A stretch of DNA of 64,000 nucleotides from Marinobacter oulmenensis (GTDB lineage: Bacteria; Pseudomonadota; Gammaproteobacteria; Pseudomonadales; Oleiphilaceae). The position numbers were made by a program, and so were the translations under genes. The notes beneath the pieces were generated by a model. The model worked only from the letters and a program-made list of their open reading frames with translations. It was not told the DNA's origin and ran no database searches. Shown piece by piece: positions 59,971 to 64,000 of this stretch (its first letter is position 1; each line of letters begins with the position of its first letter). The stretch covers positions 372,001-436,000 of the forward strand of contig NZ_JACHFE010000003.1 of NCBI RefSeq assembly GCF_014201735.1, written 5' to 3'.

Positions 59971-60962
59971 CTTTGCTTCCGAACAAGAACCAGAATGGCA
60001 TCGCGTTGATAATGACCCTGTTCGGGTTGGCCCTGGTCGTTCTTATCACCGCCGGGATCATGAAAAAGCAAAGTACAATGGTACTTCGTACCCAAGCGTA
60101 CCTGGAAAAACAACAACAGCAGGAAATTGCACTTGCTGCCGAAATTCTTGCCAAGCGAATGCTTGAGAAAGACCATGAGAAGGACACGAAAGACGGGGCC
60201 CGGATTGATGCGTTAACCGAAGCGTGGCTCGGCCAATCGGTATCCCTGCCTGTCGAAAACACCAATATGTCGGTGTCCCTGCAGATCAACGATCTCTCCG
60301 GTCGCCTGAACCTCAATGATCTGGTGACGCCGTCGGGAACCATAGACTCTTTCACCCAACAACGGTTTACCAACCTGTTTTCCAGCCTGGGCATTGAGAA
60401 CTTACACATTGAGACCCTGGTGGACTGGATTGACAGCAACAAAGAGGAAACGCGCCCTTACGGCGCTGAAGATGGGGCCTACCTGATCAGCCAACCGCCT
60501 TACAGGTCAGCCAATCAGCCCTTCTCTTCGGTTACTGAGTTACGGCTTATGGAAGGCGCAACAGAGGAAGAGGTTCAGGCTCTCATGCCCTACGTAACCG
60601 CGTTGCCCATCAAGGGCAATGGCCTGAACATAAACTCAGCACCTGTAACGGTCATAATGAGCCTCCATCCCAGAATAAACCGTAAAGAAGCCCAAACGGC
60701 CGATAACCGAAGGAAAGAAAAACCGTTCTCAAAGATCACTGAATTTCTTGCTCTGCCAGCGTTTGCCGGCATCGCAATACCGTCTGAACGGCTGCATGTG
60801 AGTTCTCATTTTTTTGAAGCAATCATCCAGGTAGCCCGTAACGACGGCGGCGTTATACGCATGATTACGAGACTCTACCGGGATGACCAGGGGAAAGTAT
60901 TTGTGATCGATCGCTCCCTTGGGCGAAATGTCAAAATCAACAAACCAAGCGCGATACTGTGA
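59967..60962 (+). CDS. gspK: Tip pseudopilin GspK
   Basis: 331 residues. Processing site NG-IALIMTLFGLALVVLITAGIMKK, without Glu at +5, which is normal for GspK. The large globular domain contains NDLSGRLNLNDLV, ETLVDWIDSNKEETRPYGAEDGAYLISQPPYRSANQPFSSVTELRLMEG and GLNINSAPVTVI. Caps the pseudopilus. Confidence 0.94.
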   Translation: MTLLPNKNQNGIALIMTLFGLALVVLITAGIMKKQSTMVLRTQAYLEKQQQQEIALAAEILAKRMLEKDHEKDTKDGARIDALTEAWLGQSVSLPVENTNMSVSLQINDLSGRLNLNDLVTPSGTIDSFTQQRFTNLFSSLGIENLHIETLVDWIDSNKEETRPYGAEDGAYLISQPPYRSANQPFSSVTELRLMEGATEEEVQALMPYVTALPIKGNGLNINSAPVTVIMSLHPRINRKEAQTADNRRKEKPFSKITEFLALPAFAGIAIPSERLHVSSHFFEAIIQVARNDGGVIRMITRLYRDDQGKVFVIDRSLGRNVKINKPSAIL

Positions 60963-60972
60963 GGCCCACAAG

Positions 60973-62280
60973 ATGAAATACCAATTGTTCATCCGCCCCC
61001 TGTTCACCCTCACAAGCGACGGCCCACAATCGGACCAATACGAGTGGGCGGTTTACAGCCCGGACAACCAGCTCACGGGCTACGGCAGAGATCATCGACA
61101 AGACATCGAACAGTGGCTTACAGACCAGGACATTCCAGCGGTTTCGGTTATTGGTCTTCTCCCAACCATCGACGTGACCTATTGCAGCGCGAGGATCCCA
61201 GGCAGGGTAAACCAGGCGACCTTAAACCAGGCCTTGCCCTATGCCGTCGAAGACCAACTCGCTCAGCCCGTTGAGACACTCCATATTGCACACGGGGCTC
61301 GCCAAGCTGACGTTTACCCCGTTGCTGTCATCGATCGTTATCGGATGGGGGAATGGATTGAGGTCATGGGGGACTGGGAAAATGGCGAAATTGAGGCACT
61401 GATTCCGGACGCCTCGTTACTCCCCGTGACAGAATCCGGGTGGTCAGCAGTGATAACGAATGACCAGATTATTGCCCGGTATCAGGATCAACTGTGGATT
61501 TCGTTACCGGCTTCAGAGTTATCCGTCTTTGCCATGACGTTGCAGTCCACCCAAGAACACGACACCAACGAGGCTTCGGCAAAGATTCCACTGCGTTACT
61601 GGTGCATACCGCCAGATGCGGAACACACGCTGGCGCAAACCGAATTCCCGGAATTCATCGCTCCGGAAGGTGATCCGGAAGCACCGACCTCGCTGACAAC
61701 CTGGCTCGCCGAGAATTATCAGAAACACCGGGGAGCACCGATCAACCTTTGCCAGAAGGCATTCTCGGTCAGCAGCGCTAACCGCTCTAACTGGCGCATC
61801 TGGCGGCCGCTTGGCATAGCCGCAGCCCTGTGGCTCGCGGTAGAGGCCGGGATAAACATGGGCATGGGCATTCACCACCATCAGGCGGCAGAAAAAATCA
61901 ACGCAGAAACGATGGCCATCTACCATCAGTTCTTTCCTGAAGACACCCGATCAGGGCCGGACAACTTGCAGCGGGTTATAAAAGGGCAGTTGAGAGTCGC
62001 CGGCCCCCAAACCTCAAACACCTCGTTTATCGATTTGATGCGGGTAACCGGCGAAGCCCATAAGCAAGCACTGAAATCCGGCTCCGACCTGACACTCAGA
62101 TCCATCAGCTATAACGAGCAACGAGGCGAACTGATCGTGGATTTGCGGGGCGGAGGCTATCGCCAACTGGCACAGTTCCGTGACGAAGTAGCCAGCAGCG
62201 GCCTGGACGCTGACATCGGTTCCGTCATTAACAATCCGGAAGGCACCGACGGACGGCTCACAGTCAAAGGAGAGCTTTGA
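60973..62280 (+). CDS. gspL: Type II secretion protein GspL
   Basis: 435 residues from the ATG at 60973; the frame is open 18 codons earlier inside gspK but the family begins near here. Cytoplasmic actin-like domain (YCSARIPGRVNQATLNQALPYAVEDQLAQPVETLHIAHG), one membrane helix at about 270-290 (IWRPLGIAAALWLAVEAGINM), and a periplasmic ferredoxin-like domain (LRSISYNEQRGELIVDLRGGGYRQLAQFRDEV). It recruits GspE to the membrane and binds GspM. Confidence 0.93.
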   Translation: MKYQLFIRPLFTLTSDGPQSDQYEWAVYSPDNQLTGYGRDHRQDIEQWLTDQDIPAVSVIGLLPTIDVTYCSARIPGRVNQATLNQALPYAVEDQLAQPVETLHIAHGARQADVYPVAVIDRYRMGEWIEVMGDWENGEIEALIPDASLLPVTESGWSAVITNDQIIARYQDQLWISLPASELSVFAMTLQSTQEHDTNEASAKIPLRYWCIPPDAEHTLAQTEFPEFIAPEGDPEAPTSLTTWLAENYQKHRGAPINLCQKAFSVSSANRSNWRIWRPLGIAAALWLAVEAGINMGMGIHHHQAAEKINAETMAIYHQFFPEDTRSGPDNLQRVIKGQLRVAGPQTSNTSFIDLMRVTGEAHKQALKSGSDLTLRSISYNEQRGELIVDLRGGGYRQLAQFRDEVASSGLDADIGSVINNPEGTDGRLTVKGEL

Positions 62281-62281
62281 G

Positions 62282-62812
62282 ATGAATAACGACCACGCCT
62301 GGTATCGTAAACTAACCCACCGATACCAGACATTGAGCCCACAGGATCGCAGAGCGCTGCTTATACTCGGAATCGCCGTAGTGGTCGTCGTCGCTTACGC
62401 GGGCATTTACCGGCCCAGCGAGAATTATCTCGGGCACGCAGAGCAGACACAGGCAAAAGCGGAAGAGCTTCACGCCTGGATAATCGCACACCGGACTGAT
62501 CTCGATCGGCTGCAGGACCTATCCAACTCCAGTTCGGGCGCCGCCGAAGAAAACAACCTCACCCCCGACTCCGTAAGGCAGTTGATGTCGCTTATCACCA
62601 CAAGTGCCAACGATGGGGATGTCAAACTCCAGCGTCTTGAACCGAGTGGTGAAGAAAAGGTCAGCCTATGGGTCAACGAATCCCATTTTACCAACGTTGC
62701 AAAATGGCTGGAGACCCTGACCCAAAAATACAAAGTCACCATCACCCAGGCAACGCTGGACCAGGGCGAGAAATCTGGAACTGTATCGGCACGGATTACA
62801 GTTGCGCTGTAG
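62282..62812 (+). CDS. gspM: Type II secretion protein GspM
   Basis: 176 residues, one N-terminal membrane helix (RALLILGIAVVVVVAYAGIY, about 25-45), coiled segment, and a periplasmic domain with SGEEKVSLWVNESHFTNVAKWLETLTQKYKVTITQATLDQGEKSGTVSARITV, typical of GspM. Partner of GspL. Last gene of the cluster; gspN and gspO do not follow, so the prepilin peptidase must be elsewhere. Confidence 0.92.
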   Translation: MNNDHAWYRKLTHRYQTLSPQDRRALLILGIAVVVVVAYAGIYRPSENYLGHAEQTQAKAEELHAWIIAHRTDLDRLQDLSNSSSGAAEENNLTPDSVRQLMSLITTSANDGDVKLQRLEPSGEEKVSLWVNESHFTNVAKWLETLTQKYKVTITQATLDQGEKSGTVSARITVAL

Positions 62813-62835
62813 TGTCCTGTGCGTTGGGGAAGTCC

Positions 62836-62870
62836 ACCCCCCACTCAACAAAGCGGTTAAAATGGGGGGT
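62836..62870. terminator. Inverted repeat between gspM and the immunity-like gene
   Basis: ACCCCCCA and TGGGGGGT, perfect eight-base arms with a 19-base loop, in the gap between convergent transcription units. Without a T-run, so only a possible terminator. Confidence 0.4.
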
Positions 62871-62913
62871 ACTTAACTAACCGGCTCCTTTCGCCCTTTC
62901 CGACATCAAATCC

Positions 62914-63249
62914 TTACAAAAAAGTATTGATATCGTCAATCGCATCTTCAACCCTACCTGCCAAATCGTGGTCGGAAATGAGAGGCCCCAAAACCCCTAA
63001 CAATTCATCCTTCTTTGCATGCTCGTTTATTCTCGCTAAATGCCCTATAGATGTAATAGTTACTCCACGAACCTCTAAATCCGGATGAAATAGCAATACT
63101 TTGTACTGATGCAGCAACCAATCGTAATCATCAATAAAGTTTGGAGATCTAGCTATAGCATCACATATGAGATCTATTATTCCAGATTCAACAATCTTCA
63201 AGAACTGCGACTTATCTATATCCTTAGGTTCATCGTAAACATATGTCAT
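62914..63249 (-). CDS. Probable immunity protein of the adjacent Rhs toxin (HEAT-like)
   Basis: 111 residues, acidic, no signal peptide. DIDKSQFLKIVESGIIDLICDAIARSPNFIDDYDWLLHQYKVLLFHPDLEVRGVTITSIGHLARINEHAKKDELLGVLGPLISDHDLAGRVEDAIDDINTF has the paired-helix, D-LEVR-G pattern of a HEAT-repeat protein, a common fold among small immunity proteins. Its start overlaps the toxin stop by four bases (ATGA), the standard toxin-immunity arrangement. AT-rich. Function inferred from position only. Confidence 0.7.
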   Translation of the reverse strand: MTYVYDEPKDIDKSQFLKIVESGIIDLICDAIARSPNFIDDYDWLLHQYKVLLFHPDLEVRGVTITSIGHLARINEHAKKDELLGVLGPLISDHDLAGRVEDAIDDINTFL

Positions 63250-64000
63250 TGTCCACCTCTAAGTATCTTTCCTTTTCGGTCGACCATCCCCGCTTTACGA
63301 AGCGCATTCTGCATTTGGCTTGTGAGATCATTCCACCCCCTAACGTGACCATGAAATACGCCATTAGTAGTTTGATCGAAAACAGCAAACTCTCCTGTCT
63401 CATAATCTATTCCTACTCGACGTGGAGAAGTGCCTTTGACCTGCACCGACATGTCTAGAGCATCTTGCCCATTTTTAGGTGCTTTGCTTTTAACTGCATT
63501 TCCTGCTTTCCCGTGGTAGCTGGCCGCTCGATACTCTCTTCGAGCCATAGCGCCTGCGCTACGTCCCGCCTTTGCAACAGTCTTAGCATTGCTTGCCTTC
63601 GCCACCATCCTCGCAACTTTGCTGGCACCTGCCGGTATATAGGGAGTCGCCATGGCGACCAAATCAAGGGTCATGTCCGTATTGGCTTCCGCCACTATTT
63701 GGTCGTTACCGGTTGCCTTACCGTAAATAATCCGGCCACCGTCGTATATAACGTTGGCAAGGTCCCAGATCGTATCAACCGGCACATTCCCATCGGGATC
63801 CTTGTACCGGTAGGGGCTATTGTTCGCGTATGCATAGCGGTTGAAGGAATGAATGTTTGATTCATTCCACGGGGCATCATCAATTTGGGTGAATCGCCCT
63901 ATTGATGAACTCTGCCATCGCGCAGAGTAGTCATTTAGCCCAGTGCCCTGATCGCGCCATTTGCCAGTGAATGCCCGGTTGTTGGCGGTAGTGGTGACGG
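63246..64000 (-). CDS. Rhs-repeat toxin, C-terminal part (N-terminus outside window)
   Basis: At least 250 residues are in the window and the frame is open to its right edge. The upstream part reads TGKWRDQGTGLNDYSARWQSSSIGRFTQID and SFNRYAYANNSPYRYKDPDGN, the C-terminal end of the Rhs core domain. After DPDGN comes a variable tip: a hydrophobic stretch with Ala-rich pre-toxin sequence, then about 70 residues ending KGTSPRRVGIDYETGEFAVFDQTTNGVFHGHVRGWNDLTSQMQNALRKAGMVDRKGKILRGGQ. The tip is probably a nuclease-like toxin; I do not recognise the family with certainty. Confidence 0.85.
   Translation of the reverse strand, partial: VTTTANNRAFTGKWRDQGTGLNDYSARWQSSSIGRFTQIDDAPWNESNIHSFNRYAYANNSPYRYKDPDGNVPVDTIWDLANVIYDGGRIIYGKATGNDQIVAEANTDMTLDLVAMATPYIPAGASKVARMVAKASNAKTVAKAGRSAGAMARREYRAASYHGKAGNAVKSKAPKNGQDALDMSVQVKGTSPRRVGIDYETGEFAVFDQTTNGVFHGHVRGWNDLTSQMQNALRKAGMVDRKGKILRGGQ

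Noticed and set aside
1..64000. CRISPR arrays, insertion sequences, prophage integrase or attachment sites
   Set aside because: No regularly spaced direct repeats, transposase-like proteins or integrase were seen; tRNA-Gly at 15737 is not flanked by a repeated 3' end or integrase.

Overview
The window reads as a chromosomal segment of a GC-rich marine gammaproteobacterium, most probably Marinobacter or a close relative. This rests on gene content and protein resemblance (Lpp/OprI lipoprotein, PuuD/PuuE purine route, TRAP and NitT-type importers, T2SS order E to M); no database search was possible.

Layout. (1) 1-5774: a leftward operon (TVP38/flavoprotein disulfide oxidoreductase fusion, radical SAM protein, sodium:solute symporter cut by the window edge), then a rightward membrane-anchored, truncated CheR-like protein and CheB. 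(2) 5792-9529: LpxH-like phosphoesterase, PEBP protein, TetR regulator with NDH-2. (3) 9532-15698: leftward 5-oxoprolinase genes pxpABC divergent from a TRAP transporter and a winged-helix regulator. (4) 15737-18783: tRNA-Gly(TCC), K+/H+ antiporter, L,D-transpeptidase, Lpp-type lipoprotein. (5) 18900-54793: a very large nucleobase-catabolism island. (6) 55099-62812: type II secretion genes gspEFGHIJKLM, visibly less GC-rich. (7) 62914-64000: an immunity-like gene and the C-terminus of an Rhs toxin, AT-richer still.

The purine island is the core of the window. It holds a BMP-type nucleoside importer with a Tsx-like outer-membrane channel; two NitT/TauT-type ABC importers and a DMT exporter; four amidohydrolase-type deaminases plus a cytidine-deaminase-fold deaminase; two molybdenum hydroxylases (XdhABC and a second FAD/Mo/FeS trio); urate oxidation (PuuD), hydroxyisourate hydrolase (UraH), OHCU decarboxylase (UraD) and allantoinase (PuuE); and three isopenicillin-N-synthase-like Fe(II) dioxygenases. 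Together these can take guanine, 8-oxoguanine and xanthine to urate, allantoin and allantoate; later steps are not in the window. The dioxygenases, an alpha/beta hydrolase and a WrbA-like flavoprotein suggest extra steps on modified nucleobases, which is inference.

Regulatory reading. A TetR protein very like E. coli RutR (35967-36656) sits in the middle. Nine RutR-like palindromes, close to the E. coli consensus TTGACCAnnTGGTCAA, lie before island operons. Eight of them sit beside or overlap a GG-N10-GC sigma-54 promoter with good -24/-12 sequence; the ninth precedes rutR itself. In two promoters half the palindrome is the -24 element. A sigma-54-driven purine regulon gated by a RutR homologue is the main new observation.
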